A stretch of DNA of 64,000 nt, from the NCBI GenBank assembly GCA_001792895.1, contig MARA01000038.1, positions 124,001-188,000 on the forward strand, in the 5' to 3' direction. Source of the stretch: Lentinus brumalis. Lineage: Eukaryota > Basidiomycota > Agaricomycetes > Polyporales > Polyporaceae. The position numbers and the translations under genes are program-made. This document shows, one piece after another, positions 22,932 through 35,489 of this stretch. The number at the start of each line of letters is the position of its first letter. Within the stretch, counting starts at the first letter, position 1. A model generated the notes under the pieces. The model was not told where the DNA came from, did no database searches, and was given only the letters and a program-made list of their open reading frames with translations.

Positions 22932-23856
22932 TGTTATATCTCCCAAGCCCTATGGCTCTGGATACCCTCTCATCGCTCGTGAGTTGTGTATGAATGTATG
23001 GACTCGGTCTCATGGACACCACCTGGATATCTCTGTCATTCCGCCTCGTATTGCTATATCTGTTGTTTTCGTACATTTTGTTGCATACTCACAAGTTAGC
23101 AGTGTACGACTAATACACGCGCGTAGGTTAACCAGCTCATGCACACGCTGCCATGGCAGCAATCGCAGGACGACCACCATGGGTCGGGCAGCGCGAAAGT
23201 TCCATTCAGGCTTTCAGCTCTAGTCGTCAACTGTGCAGGAAATCGCGTCGAAACCATGCCTACTGTATCTGTTCTCTCCAGACATTCGAAGCTCATGTGC
23301 ACGATGTACTGAACTAGGGTCGACGCATCATCACATCTGTCTGTGCGTGTTCCTTGCCACTCGGAGCAACTGCTCTAACAATACCTCTCGTATCCCCGAC
23401 TGGCAGATAGAAGTCGTTCGTCCCCGGCACTGCTGTCAGGCGCAGCCGCCCCTCCCCTTCAGCACCCGCTCGTGGGAGGCGTCCCCTCATTCAAGCTCAT
23501 CGACTGACATCTGGCGTCGTCATGTATCATCCCACCCTCGGCGACAGCGCGAGCTCATGTCGGTCGAGCCCATATATCCGCGATGGGGACGTCGCCAACA
23601 CGGTCGTCACACCACCCAGATTTATCCTGTCCATATTCATCGCTACTGTATCGCACCGTCCGTCCGCTGCTCGTCGCCTCAGCTCGAGAAGGTGACGGTG
23701 ACGCACGCTGGGAGTCCGCGCAGCTTCCAGTGATATACTCGCGGGTTAGGTTTGCTCGCCCGCCGCATCACACTCTATTGTGAGACGGGATATATTCCGA
23801 GCCATGGTAGGTCTGCAACTATAGCTACCGATCGTTACCCTCTCCTACCACTCGAC
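22932..23856. other. Intergenic, no supported gene
   Basis: About 920 bases between the hypothetical gene and the DUF6534 gene. A frame at 23233-23733 is open but has no recognisable domain and biased, shadow-like composition. It was not called. Confidence 0.35.
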
Positions 23857-26061
23857 ATGGCACCTCCACACGACGTTCTGGAGAGCCTTCCTGGGGTCGT
23901 CCCCGACTTCGCACATTGGCTGCCTCTTGACAAGACGCTGGGCGCGTACCTCGTCGGGACCTTCGCCGGTGCCGTGTACGTTATTACGACGTTCCTTGTG
24001 TCGCGCAAGCTAACAGCATGTGCAGCCTGTATGGCCTCAGCATTCACCAATTGTATCGATATTGTCGACTATTTCCGTCGGACACCCTCTTCATCCGCAT
24101 CTTGGTATGTTCAGCGTACGAATCTTCATGATTTCGTTACAGACCATTTCTTTCAGGTCGCGGTTGTGATGTGAGTTTGACGAGACTCTCCATGCCTCGC
24201 TCCAGTTCTTCTCACAGCCCGAGATAGGTTGCTCGAGACTGCCCATACCGCGATGACTATGCACACTTGGTGAGTAGACCTGCTTCTCTCGTCATGTGCA
24301 GCTGCTGAGCAGCAACTAGCTATTTCTGGTTGATCACTGGGTTTCTCAACTTCAGTGCACTATTGAACGGGAGCCCATGGTATGCCTCTCTCCTCCCGAG
24401 TCTGACCTGGTTGACTGATGCCCTGAGCTTCCAGGTCCCTCGACGTAAGTCTGATGCCCTCTTCGCGAATCGCAATCACTGGTTACTGACTGAGTCCATG
24501 CAGGCTCTCCCGATAATCCTGGTTCGCGCCTTCCCTTCATCGTTGCTGGCGTCTTCCGCTGATATACCTACCCTCTCCAGAGTTTCATCATGCTCACAAC
24601 ACAACTGTAAGACTGCGATCGCCGTGGCCATTCCGGAACTGAACCCATCCCCAGGTTATTCGCCAAGCGAGTCTTCTTGCGTGAGCTTGCCCGTCCCTCT
24701 TGTACAAAGTAGTCTCTGAACAGCTGCAAGTTGGACCCAAGTATCAGCTCGTCGTCGGAGTCGCTGTGAGTCGTCGTGAGGCATGCTACATCCGACAAAC
24801 TCATCATGCCCTTCGTGCAGATGCTCTTCTTGGTCGGCGAGATTGGTGAGACTCGAATATGGGTATTGATGTATTCACGCCGACTAACGACCCCGTATCT
24901 AATGCAGGCTTCTCCACAGGTACCATTCCTCAGTACAGATACCACACTCATACGAACACTGACGCTTGCATGAAGCATTGACGTACAGAGCGTGAGTCTC
25001 GAGACCTTCGCCCTTCTGGGCTCGGCTGACCACGGCCACTCACAGCTTCATCATCAACGACATCGCGAACCTCAACTCAGCCGCGGTACGTCGTCGCTCT
25101 CACCGCCAGCTCCCCGTTATCCGTTTGATGCTCACATTTCCGCCAGTGGCTGATCTCGACCGCCCTCGGTCTCGGCTTCGCCGCGGACATCATGTTCACG
25201 GCGACGTTGACCTATGTCGTCAAGCAGAGTCGTTCCGGTCTACAGCGGTGCGTGTCAGGATGTTTGTCGTAGGCCATGTGAGGTTGACTAGCCCGATTTC
25301 TAAGAGCTTCTCCGATTGAGCTTTTCATGATCTACGTCGTGAACACTGGTACGTGCGGCTTCGTCCGGTAGACCATATCCCGCTCATACTTGCCCAGGGC
25401 TGCTGCATTGGTAACGTCGACAACTGCGACCTGAGTTCTCGCTTTACTCACTCTAGGCGAACAGCATCTTCAATCTGATATCCTTCATCCTTGTAAGTGT
25501 CTCGCGGACATGACTGGCGGCACTGAACGAGTCGAAAATATTCCAGACTGTCGCTGTCACGTACTCCCTTATTTATGGGTTCTTCAGCACCGTTACCGCA
25601 CGGCGTGAGTGTGGCCCTCACTTGCACCGCCGAAGGATAGCTGACGCTGATTTTTGCCAGTGTACGCGAATTCGCTCCTTGCAGTGTATGGATCTGCTAT
25701 GATCCGGTCAATATGTCATCTAACACATGCATTCTAGTCTCAACTCCCGCGAGCCTCAACCGAACAAAGGGCTGGAGGTCTTCGAAAGTGGAAGCGCATA
25801 TGGCCTGAACGCCATCGCCCGGGCCAACCGTCGCGCAGAGGCCCAGACATGGAATGTCCCTCAAGTGAGCGTCGTTTCTGTCGGACACATACCAAGCTCC
25901 GGTCGACTGACTGCTTTGCTCGTGCCTGATCCTGATCTGTACGCTAGGTCGACGATGAGCCGGAAGTCATAGACATCAAGGTCACCACCGAGCGGGGAGA
26001 GTGGGAGAGAGAAAGGCGCAAGGAGGACAGACGGTCTACCCTGCGTAGCACCGCACGGTGA
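23857..26061 (+). CDS. DUF6534-type multi-pass membrane protein
   Basis: Many small exons separated by short introns. Exon 1 starts MAPPHDVLESLP and continues DKTLGAYLVGTFAGAV, then LYGLSIHQLYRYCRLFPSD, IRIL, LLETAHTAMTMHTC, YFWLITGFLNFSALLNG, FAKRVFLLGPKYQLVVGVA and further hydrophobic segments. The gene ends with a hydrophilic tail (LNSREPQPNKGLEVFESG, EWERERRKEDRRS). The opening DKTLGAxLxG, the YGLxxxQxYxY segment, the ETxHTxxxxHxxY segment and the cytoplasmic tail are the hallmarks of the DUF6534 family, which is greatly expanded in mushrooms and has no known biochemical role. Seven helices are expected. The frame jump near 24680-24735 is explained by a 50-nt intron ending CTGCAAG. The overall model is good; single exons are tentative. 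Confidence 0.75.
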
Positions 26062-27804
26062 TCTCAAAGCAGCCAGCATCTACGTATGCGTTGCACCTCA
26101 CATCCTCGATGGCATGGTAGCGGTGAGACGACCGTGCCCAGGATGGCGTCTTTGAATGTCATCTCAGATAGCACCTGTGCCCATAACTACCATCCGAATC
26201 CTCATCGCTGCCTGCGTGCTACAAACAAGCAATGCTCCGCTTTCGCCCCGCATCACTACGCTCGTAACACTGTGAAATCTCGGCGCTGTTGAATAATCAT
26301 AATTATAAGCCTGAGCGTGCGTCCGCCGACCTGCGCGCGGAGCACCGCACGGCAACGCGCCGAAGATTCACAACGAGAAGGTGATGTCTCGGCGAGGCTC
26401 CGAGGGTTTCGCGAGACTGAAGAGTGGTAGTAGCGGTAGCACATTCGCGTCGGCGAACGTGCGAGTTGGATGAATCCAACGGGACGGGATCTATCAAAAA
26501 TCCACTTACCATAGCTAGGGTACAGCTTGCAACCTTCTTCGCGACGAACGGTAATCAGCGCAGTCGGAAGTACTCCCAACCAGATGAATGATCCAGTTTG
26601 CGCCGACTACCGCATCCGTCCGGAGTGCGCATGCAGGTCGCAGTCAATACTTCGCCGTGAGATGTCTGGTCAAGGATATTTGAGGGGTCCTGTCGTTCGC
26701 TCCAACATAAAATCTGAGATACTCTGTTAGGTAGTGCTTCCATATCTTCTCCGCACTCGTGCTTGTACTGACCTGCTCTTGATTACTCGGATATATTTAT
26801 CGCGGATGGGCTATTCCTAGTCCCCCCACAGAGTATGTCCGCGTCGGGTGATGCTGCACGACGAAATTGAATGAGCCATGAGATCTTTGAATCATCAACG
26901 GGGCTGCGGGCATGGCGGCGGACGGTCCCCGACGTGTTGGGAGCTGGAACTTCGGGATACCCTTGGAGGGTGTTCAAGGACACCAGAAGAGCATACACTG
27001 TACAGTCATCCTCCGAAGCCGGACGTAACTGGTAATTCAACGAGTCATACAGCGGACTCGATTGTGGGTTTGGAGTCTGGAAAGGGGAGGAGGAGGAAGG
27101 TATTTATCTTCAGCCGCCTGTCGAGGGGTTTGAACTTGAAGGTCAAGACTTCACTGCCACGTGGCTTTTGTATTGAACGCCGGTGACGGACTCGAGTCAA
27201 GTTAAATCTTGGATTTTGCACATCATCATCATTATGGGGCTCCTCCTCCTTCTCGTCTCCAGGGGCTTCGGATTTCAATAATCCTCAGCATAGGCGAGTG
27301 AGTGCTGTGACATGCAATCATGGCGGCGTCCGACAGGTCCGGTGTTGCAACTTGCCAGCGCATCTGCCATCCGTCACTGGCAGCGCCTGCCATATCATAT
27401 CCCGCATTCTAGCAAGAACACCGGTGAAGTGACCACCTTAGTGAGTGATAGAGCGCAATAAATTTCGTTGACCAGGGCTCTTGTAACTCATGTGTGGCAC
27501 GTTGCAGCGGGCACGAACCGGCTAGCTGGCTCACCGCGGCTGCTCCGCCAGCAGGGGATGTCACGCGCAATTCCAATTGAACCCAGCACGCGTGAGAACA
27601 CCTCTGCGAAGCACTGGTCGCCGTTTTTACCTCCCACAGGAGCTCATTAGTTCGCATCTTATTGGACGTCTAAAATCGCTCAGAGGCCGCCTCCTTGCAT
27701 CACTCGGTTTCAGGGTCAGCGTCTGCGCAACACCGCGCACGAGGTTGTCTTCTCGATCTGTCACCCAATTGAGTTCTGCACAGTTCGTGGCCGTAACACC
27801 GCGC
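26062..27804. other. Intergenic, no supported gene
   Basis: About 1.7 kb. Short frames on both strands have no domain, splice logic or codon pattern worth calling. Nothing repeated was seen. Confidence 0.35.
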
Positions 27805-27812
27805 TATATAAA
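27805..27812 (+). promoter_or_regulatory. TATA box of cupredoxin gene
   Basis: TATATAAA lies in a GC-rich context about 120 bases before the ATG at 27933. A CT-rich stretch follows (27840-27900), typical of strongly transcribed fungal genes. Confidence 0.65.
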
Positions 27813-27932
27813 CCTCCATGCGCCAGACCCCGGCTGCCTCTTCACCTCCACTTCGTTTCCTTCCTCGCACCTGCGCACCCAGGCTTGGCCCTTTATTCGT
27901 CGTACCCTCCTTACGCTAATACCTTGTCCAAA

Positions 27933-28815
27933 ATGCGTTTCGCTGTCGCTGCCTCCACTCTTGCCCTCGCGGCCACCGCCATGGCCCAGAGCAACACCAT
28001 CGTAAGCACTCACCCAGTCATATACCCGCTCATACCCATCTCATGATGCATACCCATCACAGGTCAAGGTCGGTGAGGTCAACGGTACCGCGGGGCTCAA
28101 GTTCGACCCGCCCACCATCAACGTGACCGAGGTCAACTCCACCGTCACCTTCATCTTCGACGGCAACCCGGGCAACCACACCGTCGCTCAGTCGAGCTTC
28201 GCGACCCCTGCGAGCCCTTGGAGGGTGGCTTCAACTCCGGCTTCTTCCCCGTCAGCGGCGCCTCTGGCCCCTTCGGCACCTGGACCTTGACCATCACGGA
28301 TGTCACCACTCGTGAGTTGCCGATACGCTCTATACCCAACCTCCGGAGCTTCTTACTAACTCACTCTCCACCCAGCCATCTGGTTCTACTGCGCGCAGCA
28401 GGTCCCCAAGGTCCACTGCACGGCCGGCATGGTTGGGTACGCATCTACTCTCCGATCCCCCCTCAATCGGAAAGCGATCTGACCCCCACACCTCCATAGC
28501 GCCATCAACCCGCCCACGAGCGGTAACACGTTCGACGCGTTCGTCGCCAAGGCCTCCTCCGCCGCGACTGTCGTCTTCCCGAGCACGGTCCTCAGCGGTG
28601 TTGGCGCGTTTGCTACCGCCTCTCTCGCCACGACGACTCTCCCTGCAGGCTCCAGCGCGACTGGCGGCAGCAGCAGCGGGGCTAGCGGCAGCGGAGCCAG
28701 CGGCACCAGCAGTGGTGCCCCCAGCTCATCGAGCTCGCCCAGCAGCGCAGGCACCGCCAGCGCGAGCGGCTTCGTCGCGTTCCTCGCTGCGGCGTTCGGC
28801 GTTGCCATTCTCTAA
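27933..28815 (+). CDS. Secreted cupredoxin, Ser-rich, probably GPI-anchored; one apparent frameshift
   Basis: Four exons: 27933-28001, 28063-28311, 28376-28436, 28500-28815. They total 695 nt, one short of 232 codons. A signal peptide (MRFAVAASTLALAATAMA) is followed by a plastocyanin-like fold: VKVGEVNGTAGLKFDPPTIN, VTFIFDGNPGNHTVAQSSF, GPFGTWTLTITD and IWFYCAQQVPKVHCTAGMVG. The last segment supplies Cys-His-Met ligands like a type 1 copper site, with a first His in NHTV. The C-terminal third is Ser/Gly/Ala-rich and ends in a hydrophobic stretch (FVAFLAAAFGVAIL), as in GPI-anchored wall proteins. One base is missing at the C run 28205-28208; the frame resumes as CEPLEGGFNSGFFPV. Copper binding and anchoring are inferred. 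Confidence 0.83.
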
Positions 28816-30117
28816 GCTCGGGCAGTTGATGTTTCCAACGGCTGACAGGCATAGACGACGTCGGATCCAGATCGGGCCAAAACGACGGTGTGTGATGAGG
28901 GATAGGCGGGGGATGTGGTAATGACAGCCTGTGTGAGACACGGGGTCTTGGTATTCGTATTCATCCACGGTACTCTAGTCTTGCTGCTCGGACTCTACGA
29001 TACCTTCCGGGCGAGTGCTTGTGCTTGGTCGCTGTTCTTTCGTGCTACTTGGGAGGGATTCGAATGGATACCTGGTGAACCTTCCGTCTCCATTCCAATA
29101 TGCAGGGAAGCAAACTCAGAAGATCCGGTTTCACGGCTTTGCCATTGAGACCGTGAACGCCAGAGCTATTTCCGCACCCAATCCTGGTTGCGTGAATTCT
29201 GCGCGGGGAACCCAGACTGTCACAGTCAGATGCCCCCAAGCGCATCTCTGGGCAGTGCCCGCGTTCCATAATGCCCGCATCTGTCCAGCAAGGTCCAGCA
29301 GAATGGAAAGTAGCGGGAAAGAAGCCCAGCGGCGATGATGGTTGCCTCGTTCCCCAGGTGTTCTGTCCACTCACGATTAGACTTCCGTCACCCGGTGTCT
29401 CTGCTGCGCGTCGAAGTTCACCAGATGTCTGCCAGCCACGACCATCTGTCCCCTGTTGCTTACAACGCTGCACCGAGCCTGAATGAAGACCTCGGGTCCC
29501 ATGACGGGCTGCGGGGTGTCGTACACCAGGGACCAGCGGCAGCTCGCGAACCGCGAAGGCGTAGCCATCACCGAGTCGGACCAGATGTCAGCACACCCAA
29601 CACGGGTATGTACCGCCTCCAACATCCAGCGTGGCACGGACATTGACAAGGCTGGACAGCGTCTACAATCCACCAGGCGGAAGCACCGGGCATGCGACAT
29701 CGCGAAAACTCCCATGCAAGAGCCACCGCCGCACGCCAAAACAGCGCAGATGGACTGCGCCCATCGACATGCCGGCACATGTCATGTCTGTCATACTGTA
29801 CTGGTCGGTATGTACGTACCACTGCGCGACGCCTCACAATAGGCATCTTCTGCGGGCGGCATGCTGACGGCGTGCTGCTTTGACCACGGGCCTCGAACCT
29901 CCGGAGACGAAGCGGAAGGCACCGCTCTCTGTAAGCCTGCGGCGGTCTCGGGCACGTAGCCTCCACCTGGGTCGCCGAGCCGTTGGACGCTGCCGGTCTG
30001 CGTGCTTGATGAATACAGTATTCTGTTCATGACATCTTGTGCACGTGCATTATCGCAGAGTACTAGTACATCAAAACCAGACCATACAAATAGTGCACTC
30101 GCCATTCGGGCCGTGGC
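28816..30117. other. Intergenic, convergent; no supported gene
   Basis: About 1.3 kb between the 3' ends of the cupredoxin and DUF6533 genes. Overlapping open frames on both strands at 29377-29842 have no recognisable domain and no conserved splice structure, so none is called. Confidence 0.35.
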
Positions 30118-31757
30118 TCATTCCACGGTGTCATCATGCGAAGAGAGCCGAGAGGATGGAATCAGCCCCGATGGCCTCCGAAACGAGAGATGACTCGCAT
30201 CTTCCGACCCCGCGCCGAACTGCGAGAGCAAGTCCGATGAGAAGGTGGGATCCGTCACTCTCTTGTTGAGCCTCCGGAGGTTGATCAGAGATCGCCAGAC
30301 CAAAATTGCCGTCAGCCTGTTGCGTTCTGTGTTAGAAAGGCCCATTGACTGAAGCAGCAAAACTGACGGATCCGTGAAGAAAGTGACGTTACTTGCGCCC
30401 CCATCGCCCGTGATGAGCTGTCAATTTCACGGTGAGCGACTCAGAGCTGTTCCGCAAGGAGCTACAAACTTGCATGCAGTGCACTCATGGTGACGTGTAA
30501 ACAATTGAGCAGGAACGTAATCCTGCGGGGATCTGTCAACACGACAGCCTGAGGAGTGTCAGTCCGTCCCGACTCACCCAAAGTAGATTGAGCCTTCAGT
30601 GTTTATTTCAGTGTAATCTTCATTGACGTTTTCATGATTGACCACGTACCGTCTCGGAAGAGTAACTTGAGAAATGAGGGTGTGCCCTCAGGCATCATAC
30701 GGTACACATCTCTACCCTTGTACGCGGAGGCGGCGATAAACGATATGACTATCGCGTCTGCCACGATGGCCGAGAGACGGGTCAGTAGAATGGCTAGCGT
30801 AGAGCAAACGTTAGCTGATGTCGTAGAGCGTCAGCTGACAGTTTCGTACCACTGTCACAGTGACAATGAGCGGACACGATATGCAGTATACACGGCGAAG
30901 AGCCTCACGGTAAAACCAAATTTGGTGGAAGTGACAGGCCGGCTTGGCATCCCCATATGACGTCTTGGTACGTGAAGAGCCAACGAAGCCGCGCCTGCAG
31001 TCCAAGTGTCAGTCCTTCCCACCTGTACACCAATCCCTGACCATACCAGATTGACTGCTAGCGGGGCGCAGGAGAGAACGAAGACCAGTGCAGCTACCAC
31101 CAGTCGACGTTCGCTCAGCGCATACACTCGTAACGCGGAGAACGCTGCAAACCAGCACTGTCACCTCAGTACCAGGCAAGTCTCGGTACGCACGTACCGC
31201 CATAGGGTAGGAACTGCAGGAGATTGAAGACCTCGGAGATGATGGCGCTGGGAAGGCAACGACTATCCGCATACGACGCTGAGAATCACGACATTTGATG
31301 CAAGGTGCGAGCCGTAGCCTACTGACCCCTGAGTATCGGAAATTAACCCTGCAGGCAACTTTCACGGGCAATCGGAGATACTCACCGTTTCGAATTTCCA
31401 CCACCAGAGAGCACACACATTCAACATGCCCTGGACTGGTACGACAAGATATCTGGTGGCGAAGAACAACGCAGCTGCACCGGAGAATTCCCATCTCCAG
31501 AAGAGCTCGATTTCTGCAGGAAGAGTGAGTATGTAATCGTATATTAGCAAGCCTGCTCGACATATCAGCGAGAGCATGCAGCGCCGTCCGTGTGAACGAA
31601 CGCACACGTTGCCGCGAGCGTGCAGCTGAGATCCATACGACTGAAGCGCAGCATATCAGAAAACCGCTTGTCAACATGCATACCTGGAGTAAGAGCATGC
31701 GTACCCGTCTAGAATGTCACTGGTGAGATAGTCGAGAGAGGGGATCGTGGGAGGCAT
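30118..31757 (-). CDS. DUF6533-type multi-pass membrane protein
   Basis: The start is at 31755-31757 (MPPTIPSLDYLTSDILDG), then small exons. The defining DUF6533 segment is clear: LLIYDYILTLPAEIELFWRW, EFSGAAALFFATRYLVV. Later pieces are RVYALSERRLVVAALVFVLS, AVNLVWSG, a segment corresponding to ILTDPRRITFLLNCLHVTMS, and a cytosolic tail with SLINLRRLNKRVTDPTFSSD and a stop at 30118. DUF6533 proteins are seven-helix, receptor-like proteins expanded in Agaricomycetes; ligands are unknown. Exon borders in the middle (30450-31250) were not all resolved, so a defect there cannot be excluded. It is co-oriented with the P450 upstream. Confidence 0.68.
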
Positions 31758-32245
31758 GGTTGCAGCGAAGAAGCTACTCAGGCAGCCCGGTCCAATATAA
31801 GACCCAACGCAAGCTTCGCACTGTCAGAAGCGTCCAGACTGGGTACAAAGGCAGACAATGGAAGCCCATAATACTGAGTATCAAAGGCTTCGCGCAGAAT
31901 CGATGTGCCTGGAAGATATGTAAGTGGGCGATGAAGCACGCCGTTATGTTCGGCTTGGACGACTCCATGACGCCGGTCACTTCCCTCGTAGGCTCGATGC
32001 ATCGCAATACTAGCGAATGGAGGGTGACAGGAGGGCGTTGAAACCATGGACTTACGATGCAGTCGAGCAACGAAGCCTTCACGTTCGACGAGCTTGACAT
32101 CGGGAACCGTCCGCGGAACAAAGTCCGCAACACGAGACGCTCGAGCCTCGCGTGAATATGTCCGTATCGTACACCACATACCCGTGTATATCCAGCATCC
32201 CTTCCGAAGCATCTCGGACCACTCACCAGTCACCAGTATCACCGC

Positions 32246-34434
32246 CTAGTCAACACGGCGCACCCGCATGGGCACACACGCGCCCTTCTCGCCGGCAACG
32301 CGCGGACGAGGAAGCACCCCGCGGCAGTACTCAATCTTCGTCTCCGGCCCATCCGGGAGCTCGAAGCTGTAGTTCTTGATGAGCACACCAAGCACCGCCT
32401 GTGCGAACGCCCCGTACATCAGCATACGCAGCCACGAGAAGATGTCGCCGCGAGGACCATGTATCGCAAAGTGAACACCGCACCTTGAACTCAGCAAGCG
32501 CGAACCCGCGCCCAAGGCACATCCTGTGCCCGTCCACGAAAGTGAGCAAATGCCGGTGTCCCTGCACCTCCTGCGCCTTCTTCGGCAGCCCCTCCGGCGT
32601 GAGCCACCTCTCCGGCCTGAACTCGCGGGCGTCTTCGCCCCACACCGACCGCGCCGTGTTCACATACCCAATCGGGACCGTGACCTCCTGGCCCTCGGCC
32701 ACCGCGATGTGGTCCGTGAGCTCGCCGTTCGGCAGGCGCAGCGGCTGCGAGAGCGGAATGACGTCGTCCTTGGCCGCGACGCGCGTCGTCACCGCGAGCG
32801 GCGCGTGGATGCGCAGGATCTCGTGCACGACCGCGTCGAGGTAGTGCAGGCCTGCACCGTTTGTGAGCTGCTCCCAGGTCGGGTCCGAGCCTGGGAACTG
32901 CTCCTTGAGCTCTTCGCGGAGCCGCACCTGCATCTCGGGCTTGCGTGATAGCTCAATGAGGGCCCACTACGCCGATTGTCAGCGTCCGCGTACAGGGATG
33001 AGCTTCGAGGAGCAACGCACAGTGAGACTGACTGTTGCGGGAAAAAGTGTCAGTATCTGCAGACTATACGGGACGAGTTCGTGACGTACTGGACGTGGTC
33101 TCATAGCCAGCCAAGATTAGGACCTTCATCTGCAGCATATCCACAATGTCACAAAGCGCGTCGCAGTGTGAGCCGAAGTCGCACGAACCTGAGCCATAAT
33201 TTCCTCCTGCGACATTTGGAGGCTCGATTCGGTATCCTCGGCCTTAACTGTGAACAAGTCCGTCAGCTCCCATCTTGGCAGCACATGCGCGCATATACCC
33301 ACTCAGAAGCCCGATGATACTCTTCTCTTCCTTCCCCTTCTCGCCAAACCCGCGCATCTCCTTCCGGGTGTTCTCCAGGAGCGGCACCGCAATCTCCTCC
33401 ATCGCCCGATTGAGCTTCGTCTGGAGCTTGCGCGTCTCCGTCGGGAGACGCCACAGGATGGGGAGAGCGTTGCCAAACAGAATGACAATAGCCGTGATCG
33501 GCGAAGGCTTCAGTCGACCCATGGCGTCGAAGACCTCTGCGACCGCAGCGCGCTTGCCTTCGAGGGAGCCGAAGTCGTGCGAGAACCCGGCGATACCTAT
33601 GCTGTCCAGGCTTTACGGAAATGAGCCATGGGAGGCCAGACTTGAGACGCTGCAGCACTTACGAGACATGGTTCATCCTGGGACGGCCAATGAGAATACA
33701 TTGCAATGTGGTAGTTGAGAGCATACGTACCAGGTCTCGACATCGATGAGAGCCGAGTCCACCGAAGCCAACTGGTTATCCCAGTTTGTCTTGAGCTGCT
33801 GGGTCGTTAGGGGAGAGTTGAATGATATTCGGGGTAAAACGTGCCTTGTAAACAGAGTCGTAAAAGATGGAGGTGAGTCTGCGAATGGCGACGTTGCTGA
33901 AGGCGGGGGAGATGGCCTTGCGCTGCCTGGTGGACGCTCGCACGACATTCACATACTGATGAAGTCGAGACGCACCTCTTGTGAGATTCTCCTTCCGCCC
34001 ATAACAGCCCACGTCCAAACTATGTTGCTCATGTTCACTCATGGCGATCACAGGGTGTGAGGTTAACGCACCAAATTCTCGATAGCGACCCTCGACAACT
34101 TCGTCTGGACATAAGTCCAAGTCTCGACGGAGTAGAAGTGTGCGATGGCTTTCGGGTCTGTCAGGATAACGCGAGTACCTCCGAGGGGTGCCGGGATCTT
34201 AAAGACGGAGCCAAACTGCTGCACCCAATCCTCGTACATGGACGACGCGTCGGGATTGTTGATTATAAGCCTGGAGACACCAAAGAGCCAGCTGGTACGC
34301 GGTGGCATCGCGAGCGGGGTGCTGCGAGCACGGACGCGGTAGGACTTGAGGAGCTTGTGGACGACATAGACGACACCGAGAACGAGGGCGACTTGCCAGA
34401 GCGAGACTGACCGTACCTCCTGGGGGATGATCAT
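32246..34434 (-). CDS. Cytochrome P450 monooxygenase
   Basis: A multi-exon gene starting at 34434 with an N-terminal membrane anchor (VSLWQVALVLGVVYVVHKLL) and a proline-containing hinge (STPLAMPPRTSWLFG). Downstream are GRGLLWAEGE and QRKAISPAFSNVAIRRLT (C-helix, W/R heme contacts), the I-helix AGYETTS, the K-helix ExxR in VVHEILRIHAPL, PERW in EFRPERWL, and the heme loop LLTFVDGHRMCLGRGFALAE with its Cys ligand. It ends EKGACVPMRVRRVD. About 540 residues would be normal for a fungal class II enzyme at the ER. The sequence resembles the large Agaricomycete CYP5144/CYP5150-like group, but I cannot assign a family by eye. All signature residues are present. Confidence 0.88.
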
Positions 34435-35445
34435 GGCGGAAGAGAGATAGAGAGAGGCTCAGGGAGGGCTTTGCAAGGGCTTTATCACGGAGGGAGTTGT
34501 CGGGCGAACATACGGTCCGCATGTGGGTGGAATCTTCCCAGCCATGGACTCGAGGTGCGAGCACATCTGACAGTCCGCATGACAACCGCGAGCACTCACA
34601 TCGTCTTGAGCGCATCCAGTTCAGAACTTCAGACCGACACTCGCGCACGTACAGTCCGAGCACCAAAAGCAGCAAAACGAGTGAAACGGACAAGGAGAAG
34701 CAGTCGGACGAGGATGAGAGTGCGCGAATGACATAACCCCGCTGACATGACTGGCCCCCGAACCCAGATCGCCGATCTCCCGCAAAGCTGTGCTCTTGCC
34801 ACGACTGGCAATCCATGTGACGCGACCGAACGAAACCACGCAAGTCCCGACTTGGTTGTAGAGGCGGGGACGGCCCCGCCGGTTCCGATTCCACAATGCA
34901 AGCCAGTTGGTAGGATGAGGAGAGACGACCATGTCCTTCAAAGTATCATGAATGCGTAACCAAATGGTACTGGAAGCAACTTATGAGTCGCCGGCCAATG
35001 GCGCGCGTACTGACTCTGACGAACACTACAGAAGGAGCAGAAGTACATGCCGGTCTCACCTATGAAGGTCCGGAATGCCCGTTGTGATCAGCTCATATGT
35101 TCATTGCTGAAATCACAAGAACGGCCCCGGCGAGAGACTTGCACGCATTGGGCGAGCTCGACTCGGGCCTATCGCCCGCTCGTCCTCGCTCGCAGAGCTG
35201 AAGGCCGCTCAACGGAATAATGTATTCTGAAGACAACGCAGGCATCGCAGCCGCGAGACCGTTTGCAACCTATCGTGGCAGAGGAGAGAGAAGACGGTAA
35301 ACTTCCTTGGTGCAAAATTATTGATGTCCAAGTTTTCTAGGTAACCGTTGTTCCGCTGGGGGCATTCAAGACCAACGGACTCGCTGCGATACCGAAGCTG
35401 CCTCCGCATCCAGCTTACAACTTTAAGCCAGGGCTAGCCTCGATA
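34435..35445. other. Intergenic upstream of P450 and CHK1 relic
   Basis: About 1 kb. No gene is supported, and in particular no kinase N-lobe (no Gly-rich loop, catalytic HRD or DFG segment) was seen in any frame. Confidence 0.45.
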
Positions 35446-35489
35446 GTGTCTCGCGAAGCCCTGTTGCTTAGCGCCAGCGGCGGTTCGAC

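Noticed and set aside
24680..24740. An apparent frameshift in the DUF6534 gene
   Set aside because: A 50-nt GT-AG intron ending CTGCAAG joins FAKRVFL to LGPKYQLVV in phase, so no frameshift is needed.
29377..29842. Overlapping open frames on both strands between the cupredoxin and DUF6533 genes
   Set aside because: Neither has a recognisable domain, presequence or splice logic, and they exclude each other.
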